Assembly: GCF_050003625.1 (NCBI RefSeq)
Contig: NC_134398.1
Location: 23,722,622-23,786,621 of the forward strand
Source: Haematobia irritans
Taxonomy: Eukaryota > Arthropoda > Insecta > Diptera > Muscidae
Reading direction: 5' to 3'
DNA: 64,000 bases
Part shown: piece after piece, positions 1 through 10,183 of the stretch
Layout: every line of letters starts with the position of its first letter
How positions within the stretch are numbered: the first letter of the stretch is position 1
Notes under the pieces: generated by a model
What the model saw: only the letters and a program-made list of their open reading frames with translations
What the model was told of the DNA's origin: nothing
Database searches by the model: none
Position numbers and translations under genes: made by a program

Positions 1-1776
1 ATGAAGACATATGTTCGACCCGGCTTCAAGAATTTGAAAACGAGTTGAATTCAAACGCCTATGTTTCTCTTATAAAAAAAAATAATAGTCAATTGGACCA
101 TCTCTGACTGTTATATTAGTTTAATTTATTTCGTTTTTGTTCGTTTTTCATTGATATTTGGTTTAATGTTATAGTGTTATTTTATTTTTCTTAATTTAAT
201 TTTAGGTTTAGAATTTCCCTCCTCCCCACAATTCTTTAGTTTTCTAACGTTATTAAACAAGCTTCTCTTAATTAGTTTATCCATTTAAATCAATAGATAT
301 TTGTGCTTTTTATGAATGATTTTGATTAAATTCAAATAGAACCACTAATTAACCATGTGCAACAAATCCTGATATTAGCAATTACAAAAGCACCAGAATC
401 AATACAATGTATTATTTATAAATGTTAAATGGGAAATAACTGTCCATACGTAACCAATAGAAAATTTATAATGTGTTAACATGGATGAATATATAAACAT
501 GGGAATGCAGAGGAAAAAATATATGTTTTTTTTTTTATTTTAATAAAAAACTATTACGATGACCAGGGGTATGGCAAAAACTTAACAGCTCTTATAACAA
601 AAAAAATCAGATCATTGAAAATATCACAAAAAATAACTTTAATTGGCAAAATTTTTACAATATTCATGTGAAAACTTAATGGAAAGGAATCTTTTCAAAT
701 GATTCATCCAGAAAATTAATTATGTGTTAAAGTATTTTATATCATTAAAACTATACGGACAAAAATAATTAACTGTTACACAATAAAAAAGAAAAAAAAA
801 AAAAACAATAATAATAATAAAGAAATACTTGAATAATTATTTAAAATATGTAGCCAGGCAGTATTAATAGCAATCGTATATATTTTCCATAATAAAATAA
901 TATAACAATTTTAATGGCTATTGTTGCTAATAAATGACATGAAAAAAAAAAATAACTACAAAACATTTTCATGTAATGTTTTATGTCACCATTTACACAC
1001 ATACCATGCAAAAAAAAATGCACTCTGGTAGTTCCGGAAAAGAAAGGGGGGAAAATATACAAAAAAACACATTAATAATAGTAGACAGAATTTTCCTGAT
1101 GCACCACTACCACCTTCCAAGCCCGCCACCACATTTGTTGTTAACAATAATGTTGCAATATTGGCCATAATGTAATAGCCATGTTAGTGTCAGTAGACAT
1201 TTGCGTTTTAATATGCTTTTCACTCCATTTAGAGTTAATGAATGTTGTGTTTGTTGTGTTGGGAATTTGTTTTCGCCGAAATCCCCCATATGGACAGACA
1301 GACACATACATATATTCGAGAAGATATATGTATATCAATAATTTATGTTTTGTTTGACAATCGACACAAAAACAAACAAACAAAAAAAATGTCTCTTTAC
1401 ATACCAACAATCTGCTGGCTATGCAACAGCCACAAAGCTGATTATCAACTGGAACATACGGTCATAGACTAAACCAAATACAAGCTGTGAGAAATAATGG
1501 CATAAACTCGGCAACAAATTGACAGTCATACATAAAATATAATGCATGATTGGTGTTTACTGTATGTGTCTGTCTTATTCGGTATAGTGGACCGTAGAGA
1601 ATTCCATCCGCAAACATGTCACATGGTATTTAAATATTTCGAAGGCTATTAAATATCAAGCAAGACTAATAACATACACAAAAAAATTGCATTACAAAAG
1701 TATAAATTTAATTGTTTAATTTATATATGTAAAAAAAACGGGTACTTTTTAAAGAAATGACCAACCTTAATCGAAA
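1..1776. other. AT-rich low-copy DNA, no gene seen
   Basis: This stretch has only short open frames, with no recognisable protein family on either strand. It contains an A-rich run followed by a short ATA/TAA microsatellite near 787-822 and scattered homopolymers. The base composition and absence of long coding frames fit intergenic or intronic fly DNA. Confidence 0.6.
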
Positions 1777-1843
1777 AAATATCATACCTAATTTTTAATT
1801 TAAATAAACATAAACACAAAAGAAAACTAGGTGTATGCTGAAA
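1777..1843 (+). repeat. 67-bp direct repeat flanking the 1844-4001 element (left copy)
   Basis: This segment, starting ATATCATACCTAATTTTTAA and ending in TATGCTGAAA, recurs with a few differences at 4001-4066 on the other side of the family C element. A more diverged relative lies at about 9857-9940. Helitron-type insertions normally make no target duplication, so these repeats are more likely an older local duplication or part of a dispersed repeat into which the element inserted. Confidence 0.6.
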
Positions 1844-2282
1844 CAAGCAAGTAAAGTAGAAAGTCGGGCGGGCCGACTATATCATACCCTAAACCACCAT
1901 TACAGAATTAGTAATCATAAGCATTTGTGGGGTAACATATTGGTCTGGGAGATAACCAGCAGTTGCATATTTAAGAAAATTAAGGGGTATATGTCTATGG
2001 GTGCTTTGTGTCAATCTGACTATAGCCCACAGTCAATGTTGCCAGGGAAAATGTTCGGTTTACCCTACAAGGACAAAAAAAAGTTCCCTACTTTCCCATA
2101 CATTCCCATACATTCCCAAACAATTTTCCCTACTATATTTTTCGTTAAATTTAAAAAATTTTATAAAAACAAAAATGGTTCTAAGTACTTTATTATCTTA
2201 AAACATGAATATGCAACTTATAGAACTTAGAATATAAATTTGTATTACTACCACGGTTGCCACAGTTGGTAGAATTCTACCC

Positions 2283-2563
2283 AAATTAGTAACCTTTTTT
2301 GTTAAATCTCTATAAAAATAAAATTTTGGAAAAAGTTTCTATAAACAAATTTTTGTGAGAAATTTTTCTATAGAAATAAAATTTTGACAATAAATTCTAT
2401 AGAAATAAAATTTTGAGAAAAAATTCCACAGAAATAAAATTTTGAGAAAATTTTTTATAGAAATAATATTTTGAAAAAAATTTCTATCGAAATATAATTT
2501 TGACAAAATGTTCTATAGAAATAAAATGTTGACAAAATTTTCTACAGGAATAAAGTTTACCAC
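2283..2563. repeat. 29-bp minisatellite inside family C element
   Basis: About nine to ten degenerate units carry the motifs CTATAG, AAATAAAATTTTGA and CAAAATTT. It is the same unit, in the opposite orientation, as the arrays at 40.3-41.7 kb and 55.9-59.8 kb. There are no spacers between units. Confidence 0.8.
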
Positions 2564-2984
2564 ACATTATTAAAGATCAAGCCTTGCCGGCTTCTAATTT
2601 CCTCCTCTAGAGCCACCAAAATGTAAAAATTATTGCAAATTGTGTTGAGTGAAAATGTCCTATATTGTGGCCCTACGTCCCTACAAGACGCTAAATATTA
2701 GAAAAACCCTATATATAGGGAATTTCCCCTACTTCTAGCAACACTGGCTGTGTTGATATTGCACCTACGGAGTTAGTATGCCACTAATATTGAGCCCATT
2801 ATTAAAAAAGGGAAAATCGTTAAATTAGTGTGGGTAATAATTACAAATTTGTAAAAATCGAGCAATATTCTTATGTAAGAGCTACAAGTACGTATAAGTA
2901 CGATCGGCTAGTACATCAAAATTTGAAATTTGAGTAACATTGGTTAATAAATAAGAGTAATATGGGCAAATTTGGGAAAATCGA

Positions 2985-3890
2985 GCGATGCATATATATG
3001 GAAGCTATATCTAAATCTGAACCAATTTGCATAATATTTTGCGGGTTTGATTAATACCACGAAAGGTTACCTTGTGCAAGATTTGAGTAAGATCAGTTAA
3101 GAAATGATGCTTGTATGGTCAACCATAAGGTTATTAGGGGCGAATTTTTCAAAATCGGGTGATACATATATGGGAGCTATATCTACATCTGAACCGATTT
3201 CGATGAAATTTTGCACATATAGTTAGTACTATAGAGGACTGGATCTAGCCAACTTTTAGTAAGAACGGTTTATAAATAAGGGTTCTATGGCCAAATTTGC
3301 GAAAATCGGGCTATACATATATATGGGAGCTATATCTAAATCGGAACCGATTTCGATGATTTTTTGCACATATAGTTAGTGCTATAGAAGACTACATTAA
3401 GCCAAATTTGGGTAAGATCGGTTGATAAATAAGGGTTTTATGGCCACATTTAGAAAAATCGGGCGGTACATATATATGGGAGCTATAGCTAAATCTGAAC
3501 CGATTTCGATGATTTTTTGCACATATAGTTGGTGCTATAGAAGATTATATTTAGCCAACTTTGAGTAAGATCGGTTGATAAATAAAGGTTTTGTGGCCTA
3601 ATTTGAGAAAATCGGGAGATACATATATATGAGAGCTATATCTAAATCTGAACCGATTTGGATGAAATTTTGCAGACTTGAAGGACGATGGAAAAGATTA
3701 CCTTCTGCCAAATTTGGTGACGATCCGTTTGAAAAAAACCACAACGTGACCCCATTTGTCGAAATCGGGCAATACATATATATATGGGAGCTATATCTAA
3801 ATTTGATCCGATTTCTTCCAAATTCAATAGCGTTCGTCCTTGTGCCCAAAAAACTCCCTGTACCAAATTTCATCAAAATCGGTTAATAAT
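2985..3890. repeat. about 153-bp tandem repeats, family C core
   Basis: Six units are marked by the recurring block TATATGGGAGCTATATCTAA followed by TCTGAACCGATTT. The block recurs at about 2989, 3164, 3313, 3470, 3624 and 3777, giving spacings of roughly 150-175 bp. Open frames here (3598-3876, 3629-3886, 3642-3866) are by-products of the repeat and lie on both strands. Confidence 0.8.
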
Positions 3891-4000
3891 TGCGACCGGA
3901 ATCCTGTGAACAACAAATACATGGACAGACGGACGGACGCATGGACGGACACCAAGCGCTAGATCGACTCAGGAGGTGATTCTGAGTCGATTTAGGGTAT

Positions 4001-4066
4001 AAATATCATACCTAATTTTTAATATACATAAATATAAACACCAAAAAAACTAGGTGTATGCTGAAA
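4001..4066 (+). repeat. 67-bp direct repeat flanking the 1844-4001 element (right copy)
   Basis: This is the right-hand partner of the repeat at 1777-1843, sharing the ATATCATACCTAATTTTTAA start and the TAGGTGTATGCTGAAA end with small indels in the middle. Confidence 0.6.
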
Positions 4067-4189
4067 AAATGCTGTCTATATAAAGGGTGATTTGTTAAGA
4101 GCTTGATAACTTTTTTTTTTAAAAAAACGCATAAAATTTGCAAAATCTCATCGGTTCTTTATTTGAAACGTTAGATTGGTCCATGACAT

Positions 4190-4913
4190 TTACTTTTTGA
4201 AGATAATTTCATTTAAATGTTGACCGCGGCTGCGTCTTAGGTGGTCCATTCGGAAAGTCCAATTTTGGGCAACTTTTTCGAGCATTTCGGCCGGAATAGC
4301 CCGAATTTCTTCGGAAATGTTGTCTTCCAAAGCTGGAATAGTTGCTGGCTTATTTCTGTAGACTTTAGACTTGACGTAGCCCCACAAAAAATAGTCTAAA
4401 GGCGTCAAATCGCATGATCTTGGTGGCCAACTTACCGGTCCATTTCTTGAGATGAATTGTTCTCCGAAGTTTTCCCTCAAAATGGCCATAGAATCGCGAG
4501 CTGTGTGGCATGTAGCGCCATCTTGTTGAAACCACATGTCAACCAAGTTCAGTTCTTCCATTTTTGGCAACAAAAAGTTTGTTAGCATCGAACGATAGCG
4601 ATCGCCATTCACCGTAACGTTGCGTCCAACAGCATCTTTGAAAAAATACGGTCCAATGATTCCACCAGCGTACAAACCACACCAAACAGTGCATTTTTCG
4701 GGATGCATGGGCAGTTCTTGAACGGCTTCTGGTTGCTCTTCACTCTAAATGCGGCAATTTTGCTTATTTACGTAGCCATTCAACCAGAAATGAGCCTCAT
4801 CGCTGAACAAAATTTGTCGGACGTAAAGCGCGAAACACATTTCGAACCGAACACTGATTTTGGTAATAAAATTCAATGATTTGCAAGCGTTGCTCGTTAG
4901 TAAGTCTATTCAT
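4190..4913 (-). pseudogene. Broken DD41D mariner-like transposase, copy 1
   Basis: Tc1/mariner transposases cut and paste their element using an N-terminal helix-turn-helix domain and a DDD catalytic domain. This copy starts at an ATG at 4913 with MNRLTNEQ and keeps about 32 N-terminal residues. A deletion then joins this to the region around the first catalytic Asp (FSDEAHFW) out of frame. A TGG-to-TAG change follows, after the QNCRI motif, at about 4745. The remainder from about 4708 to the stop at 4190 is open for 172 codons and holds the second Asp (QQDGA) and third Asp (LDYFLWG). It cannot encode an active enzyme. Its 3' half is almost identical to copy 2 and to the copy at 28717-29430. 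Confidence 0.88.
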
Positions 4914-5110
4914 GATGAAATGTCAAAGCATACTGAGCATCTTTCTCTTTGACACCATGTCTGAAATCCCACGTGATCTGTCAAATACTAATGCATGAAA
5001 ATCCTAACCTCAAAAGAATCACCCTTCATGCATTAGTATTTGACAGATCACGTGGGATTTCAGACATGGTGTCAAAGAGAAAGATGCTCAGTATGCTTTG
5101 ACATTTCATC

Positions 5111-5824
5111 ATGAATAGACTTACTAACGAGCAACGCTTGCAAATCATTGAATTTTATTACCAAAATCAGTGTTCGGTTCGAAATGTGTTTCGCGCTTTA
5201 CGTCCGATTTATGGTCTACATAATCGACCAAGTGAGCAATACGTAAATAAGCAAAATTGCCGCATTTGGAGTGAAGAGCAACCAGAAGCCGTTCAAGAAC
5301 TGCCCATGCATCCCGAAAAATGCACTGTTTGGTGTGGTTTGTACGCTGGTGGAATCATTGGACCGTATTTTTTCAAAGATGCTGTTGGACGCAACGTTAC
5401 GGTGAATGGCGATCGCTATCGTTCGATGCTAACAAACTTTTTGTTGCCAAAAATGGAAGAACTGAACTTGGTTGACATGTGGTTTCAACAAGATGGCGCT
5501 ACATGCCACACAGCTCGCGATTCTATGGCCATTTTGAGGGAAAACTTCGGAGAACAATTCATCTCAAGAAATGGACCGGTAAGTTGGCCACCAAGATTAT
5601 GCGATTTGACGCCTTTAGACTATTTTTTGTGGGGCTACGTCAAGTCTAAAGTCTACAGAAATAAGCCAGCAACTATTCCAGCTTTGGAAGACAACATTTC
5701 CGAAGAAATTCGGGCTATTCCGGCCGAAATGCTCGAAAAAGTTGCCCAAAATTGGACTTTCGGAATGGACCACCTAAGACGCAGCCGCGGTCAACATTTA
5801 AATGAAATTATCTTCAAAAAGTAA
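5111..5824 (+). pseudogene. Internally deleted DD41D mariner-like transposase, copy 2
   Basis: A 237-codon open frame begins MNRLTNEQ. Residues 1-42 look like the start of the helix-turn-helix DNA-binding domain (RLQIIEFYY...VFRALRP). After NRPSE, an in-frame internal deletion jumps to YVNKQNC, so the rest of the DNA-binding domain and the first catalytic Asp are gone. The second Asp lies in QQDGA (residue 128) and the third in LDYFLWG (residue 170), with 41 residues between them. That is the DD41D spacing reported for rosa-type mariner relatives. Lacking the first Asp, it should be inactive as a nuclease. It might still bind DNA or subunits if expressed, which is inference. Confidence 0.88.
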
Positions 5825-5981
5825 ATGTCATGGACCAATCTAACGTTTCAAATAAAGAACCGATGAGATTTTGCAAATTTTATGCGTTTTTTTAAAAAAA
5901 AAAGTTATCAAGCTCTTAACAAATCACCCTTTACATGTTTTTTTTTTGGTTAATAATAAACTCCTTACCATATTCGAAAAT

Positions 5982-6110
5982 TCTAGCCATGTCCGTCTGT
6001 CTGTTGCCAATTTTTGTAACTTCCAAACGAACCCAAATTTCGTTTCGAAACTTTACACAAGTAGTTCTTTTTGTTGAAGGTCAGATGGTACTGCAAATGG
6101 GAGGTACCAA
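5982..6110 (+). repeat. Diverged DINE-like head fragment
   Basis: The motifs CATGTCCGTCTGTCTGTTG, then TAACTTCC, AACGAA, CTTTACACAAGTAGTT and GGTCAGATGGTACTGCAAAT, follow the same order as in the family A head (for example 13620-13740). This is a 5' head remnant without a core. A similar remnant lies at 11520-11597. Confidence 0.55.
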
Positions 6111-6335
6111 GAAATAAATTCCCTTAAAATTTTGGGATTTATTTTAAGGGAACTTATTTCCTGGTGAAATAAATTTACCAAGTATATACGGCCGTTATTT
6201 CGGCTAGGCCGAATCTTTTATACCCTCCTCCATGGATTGCTTAGAAACTTCTACGAAAAACTGACTTCTACAATCGAATTACTTGGGTTGTGGTAATACT
6301 TACCGATGTTAAAGTATCTTAAAACTTCTTAACAT

Positions 6336-7674
6336 GCCTACGGGAAGTGGAACAACCCTAGGACCGGTACAGGATAGTGTTGGGAAAGTAACGAGTATTT
6401 GATTACAAGTACTCGTTACTGACTAATTTTTTGAGTACTCGTTACTAGTAAAAGAGTACTCAATATCTTCAATGCCAGTTTTTTTCTTCTGACGGTAAGT
6501 AAGTTGGCGGTTTGGAAGTAAAATTCTTGACTTCTTGGAAAATATTAATTGAAGTTTTCGAAAATCGTTTTATCAGTTAAAATAACACGAAAAGGATATA
6601 TGGCTTCACCTTTGAACAAAGTGAAAAATTTATCTGATTTCTTAAAAACGTTTGCATTTGAAAAAATTTTCATTGGGTGTAGGTGGGAGCTATAATTTAA
6701 AGCATCACATGGATCACGTCTCATGCGAATAATATGAATAATAATGTCGTTGATTTCAGCTGGTTCAATCCAATTGTTTTCAGAGAAGATACCCAAGCTT
6801 ATTCAAAAACCCTTGGAAAATTTCAACATTGGGTCTCACGATAAAAATGATCGCTAAATATTTTCATCCACTGTCATGCAAAATGATGCAAATTGCAAGC
6901 ATCAGTAATACATAATGCCACTTAGATATACCCTGACGAAAAAATACCAAATAGTGAATACGAAATTGGCTCTAAAAATTTGAATGATTGGTGAAAATCT
7001 TTTTCTAACGAGACCCATATATCTACAACACCACATTTTATAACACAAGAATAAAACTGGATAATGTAATTTGCTTTTCTATACTGTTTTTAAATTTAAA
7101 AAAGAGGAAGATATTATTAAAAAGTGCCCACAATGTCTTTTTATTTTTTTTTACAAAAGTAACGAGTACTCAATTGAAAACGAGTAGTCAAAAGTAATCA
7201 AAATTTACAACACTAGTACAGGACTAGTCCCTAGTGTGTACGGACCAGTCCCATTTCTGGTCAAAATGTATAGAAGGGACCGGTCACTTTAACATGGGTT
7301 TGTCATTGACAGGGTAAATTTACACTTTAGGTCACGTCTTGGACTCATTTCAAAAGACACATCCTGGGACAATTTAGCAGGAGCACTCCATAGACAGGTC
7401 CTCAGGACCCACACTCGGACAAACTCTTAGAAAACTGTTTCAGTTTGGGCATCCGAATCGCATTCGAACATTTGAAAACATTTTAAATATGTCGAAAAAT
7501 AGGTTATTCAGATAATTTTATTTCACCAAATGTGTAGATCCAAAAAGAGTTTAATATCAAGCGAATACGGAAATCAATAAATTACGACTATTTAAAAATT
7601 GCAAATAACTGGAGCATCAGTACCAGTTCTTTGATGGGTCCGTCAGAGGCAATTTGCACCAATTTCCTGTAGGG
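6336..7674. mobile_element. Candidate TIR DNA transposon nested in the family A element
   Basis: The inserted block has imperfect terminal inverted repeats: CCTACGGGAAGTGG at 6337 and, inverted, CCTACAGGAAATTGG at 7673. It interrupts the DINE-like 3' segment, with AT on both sides as a possible 2-bp target duplication. There is no transposase-like open frame, so it is non-autonomous. The superfamily is uncertain: short target duplication and C-starting ends would suit a CMC-type element, but I cannot confirm this. It is itself interrupted by a hAT element at 6375-7215. Confidence 0.55.
6375..7215. mobile_element. Non-autonomous hAT element with 8-bp target duplication
   Basis: The element starts TAGTGTTG and ends CAACACTA, an 8-bp terminal inverted repeat of the hAT type. 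An exact 8-bp duplication, GTACAGGA, flanks it at 6367-6374 and 7216-7223. Subterminal copies of GTAACGAGTA and AGTACTCGTTAC near both ends (about 6390-6460 and 7155-7190) are typical hAT binding-site clusters. The 83-codon minus-strand frame at 6545-6796 has no recognised transposase motif. The element is 841 bp and non-autonomous. Confidence 0.88.
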
Positions 7675-7794
7675 ATCGTCTTCTAAGTTCGTCCATACGT
7701 GGTATATATTAGACAAAAAAGGCATGTATAGGTAAGTCTATAAATAATTACGAATCGATATGGACTTTTGCAGGGTACTTAGAGAGCCAGAATT

Positions 7795-9590
7795 GAAATA
7801 TGGGGGTCGCTTATATGGGGGCTATATACAATTATGAACTTGTTATAGACGAATTTTTGTGTGATTGGGGATCGATTTATCTGAGGGCTATATATAACTA
7901 TAGACCGATATGGACCGAGTTTTGCATGGTTGTTAACGGCCATATACTATCACAATATACCACATTTCAACTGACTCGGATGAATTTTGATCTTCCAAGA
8001 GGCTCCGGGAGGTTAAATCTGGGGATCGGTTTATATGGGGGCAACATCGTATCGATATGGACCACTTCGTGCATGGTTGTTAGGGACAATATACTAACAC
8101 CACATACCACATTTCAATCAGATCGGATGAATTCTGCTTCTCCAAGGGGCTCCGGAGGTCAAATCTGGAGATCGGTTTATATGGGGGCTATATATATTTA
8201 TGGACCGATTTCGACCAATTTTTGCATGGGTGTTTGAGGCCATATATTAACATTACGTACCAAATTTCTACTGAATCAGATGAATTTTGCTACTCCAAGG
8301 GGCTCCGGAGGTCAAATCTGGAGATCGGTTTTTATGGGGGCTATATATAATTATGGACCAATGTGGACAAATTTTTGCATAGATGTTAGAGACCATATAC
8401 TAACACTACGTACTAAATTTCAATCAGATCGGATGAATTTTGCTCCTCCAAGGGGCTCCGGAGGTCAAATCTGGGGATCGGTTTATATGGGGGCTATATA
8501 TATTTATGGACCGATTTCGACCAATTTTTGCATGGGTGTTTGAGGCCATATATTAACACCATGTACCAAATTTCAGTCGGATCGGATGAAATTTGCTTCT
8601 CTTAGAGGCTCCGCAAGCCAAATCTGGAGATCGGTTTATATGGGGGCTATATATATTTATGGACCGATTTAGACCAATTTTTGCATGGGTGTTTGAGGCC
8701 ATATATTAACACTACGTACCAAATTTCTACTGAATCAGATGAATTTTGCTCTTCCAAGAGGCTCCGGAGGATAAATCTGGGGATCGGTTTATATGGGGGC
8801 TATATATAATATGGACCAATGTGGACAAATTTTTGCATGGTTGTTAGAGACAATATACTAACACCACGTACCAAATTTAAACCGAATCGGATGAATTTTG
8901 CTTCTCCAAAAGGCAACGGAGGTCAAATCTGGGGATCGGTTTATATGGGGGCTATATATATTTATGGACCGATGTGGACCAATTTTTGCATGGTTGTTAG
9001 AGACCACATATTAACACTACGTACCAAATTTCTACTGAATCAGATGAGTTTTGCTCTTCCAAGAGGCTCCGGAGGATAAATCTGGGGATCGGTTTATATG
9101 GGAGCTATATATAACATGGACCAATGTGGACAAATTTTTGCATAGTTATTAGAGACCATATACTTACCCCATGTACAAAATTTCAACCGGATTGGATGAA
9201 TTTTGCTTCTCCAAAAGGCAACGGAGGTCAAATCTGGGGATCGGTTTATATGGGGGCTATATATAATTATGGACCGATATTGACAAATTTTTACATGGTT
9301 GTTAGAGACCACATATTAACACCACGTACCAAATTTCAACTGAATCAGATGAATTTTACTTCTCCAAAAGGCACCGGAGGTCAAATCTGTGGATCGGTTT
9401 GTATGGGGGCTATATATAATTATGTACTGATGTGGACCAATGTTTACCTAGTTGTTAGAGACCATATGCTAACACCATGTACCAAATTTCAGGCGGATCG
9501 GATGAAATTTGCTTCTCTTAGAGGATCCGCAAGCCAAATCTGGGGGTCCGCTTATATGTGGGCTATACGTAAAAGTGGACCGATATGGCC
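7795..9590. repeat. about 153-bp tandem repeats, family A core
   Basis: About twelve units are marked by CAAATCTGG, GATCGGTTTATATGGGGGCT and ATGGACCGAT. Successive CAAATCTGG marks at about 8160, 8316, 8466, 8619, 8773, 8930, 9077, 9230, 9380 and 9535 give spacings of 147-157 bp. Long open frames over it, up to 222 codons, arise because unit lengths are often a multiple of three and stops are rare in the unit. They show no protein family, and the opposite strand is also open. Confidence 0.9.
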
Positions 9591-9832
9591 CATTTGCAAT
9601 ACCATCCGACCTACATCAATAACAACTACTTGTGCCAAGTTTCAAGTCGATAGCTGGTTTCGTTCGGAAGTTAGCGTGATTTCAACAGACGGACGGACAT
9701 GCTTAGATCCACTCAGAATTTCACCACGACCCATAATATATATACTTTATGGGGTCTTAGAGCAATATTTCAATCTGCTACAAACGGAATGACAAAGTTA
9801 ATATACCCCCGATCCTATGGTGGAGGATATAA

Positions 9833-9996
9833 AAAATTGAGGACTTATTTCATTATGAAATATGACCAACCTATTTATCTTAAACGAAAAAATATCATAC
9901 CGAGTTTTTAATATAAATGAACATTAACACGAAAAATTCTTAAGGATTTTATGAAAACATGCAGCCTAATAGTATACTTGTTTATTTATTTATTTT
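9833..9996. other. Short spacer with third copy of the 67-bp repeat
   Basis: About 9857-9940 is a diverged relative of 1752-1843, sharing ATGACCAACCT and AAAAAATATCATACC. Nothing else is recognisable. Confidence 0.5.
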
Positions 9997-10127
9997 TATA
10001 CCCTCCATCATAGGATGGGGGTATATTAACTTTGTCATTCCGTTTGTAACACATCGAAATATTGCTCTAAGACCCCATAAAGTATATATATTCTGGGTCG
10101 TGGTGAAATTTTGAGTCGATCTAAGCA

Positions 10128-10183
10128 TGTCCGTCCGTCCGTCCGTCCGTCCGTCCGTCCGTCCGTCCGTCCGTCCGTCCGTC
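10128..10183 (+). repeat. Expanded (GTCC)n tetranucleotide run
   Basis: About fourteen tandem GTCC/CCGT units lie in the head of the DINE-like element. Sibling copies (for example 13620-13640) carry two or three units, so this is a microsatellite expansion inside the mobile element. Confidence 0.95.

Larger units (their letters stand above)
1844..4001 (-). mobile_element. DINE-like (Helentron-associated) non-autonomous element, family C, copy 1
   Basis: Read on the minus strand, the element starts with TATACCCTAAA near 4001, passes a block with alternating CCGT and GTCC, and ends at a GC-rich hairpin (AGTCGG paired with CCGACT, near 1860-1882) followed by ACTTG. Subterminal inverted copies, ATACCCTAAA and TTTAGGGTAT, lie inside both ends. 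The core holds a 29-bp minisatellite and about six 153-bp repeats. This layout of head, tandem-repeat core and terminal hairpin is that of Drosophila DINE-1/INE-1. No Rep/helicase coding sequence is present, so it is non-autonomous. Exact termini are uncertain by a few bases. The two short open frames at its left end are not supported as genes. Confidence 0.7.
4083..5931. mobile_element. Composite of two head-to-head DD41D mariner-like elements (giant inverted repeat)
   Basis: Two copies of one Tc1/mariner-type element meet 5' end to 5' end: copy 1 on the minus strand (4083-5026) and copy 2 on the plus strand (5027-5931). Both outer ends are the same 3' terminal sequence, AAGGGTGATTTGTTAAGAGC, and both are bordered by TA (4081-4082 and 5932-5933), the target duplication of this superfamily. 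Copy 1 keeps its inner terminus, ending AATCACCCTT at 5026. Copy 2 lacks its first 30 or so bases and begins at CATGCATTAG. The result is an inverted repeat with arms of about 900 bp around a spacer of about 30 bp. The outer TA duplication suggests the pair may have moved as one unit, which is inference. Confidence 0.88.
6179..9832 (-). mobile_element. DINE-like element, family A, copy 1, with nested insertions
   Basis: Read on the minus strand, it starts near 9832 with a TATA-type head (CCTCCACCATAGGAT), includes the CATGTCCGTCCGTC block and about a dozen 153-bp repeats (7795-9590). It ends with the 3' segment split across 7675-7740 and 6179-6335, including the hairpin region TTCGGCTAGGCCGAA, ACGGCCGT and CTTG at 6179. 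The 3' segment is interrupted by the TIR element at 6336-7674: flanks ending TTCTTAACAT and resuming ATCGTCTTCTAAG reconstitute the uninterrupted sequence seen in other copies (27818-27850). This copy lacks the 29-bp minisatellite. Confidence 0.8.

Noticed and set aside
1835..2230. 131-codon open frame at the left end of a DINE-like element
   Set aside because: The frame covers the element's terminal hairpin and low-complexity region. The related copy at 24190-25492 does not preserve it.
6545..6796. 83-codon minus-strand frame inside the hAT element as a transposase fragment
   Set aside because: No hAT dimerisation or catalytic motif is recognisable in it, and its length is compatible with chance.
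9124..9792. 222-codon plus-strand open frame with repeated YMGAIYNYGP-like motifs
   Set aside because: It is translation of the 153-bp tandem repeat. Similar frames occur on both strands at every array and no protein family is evident.
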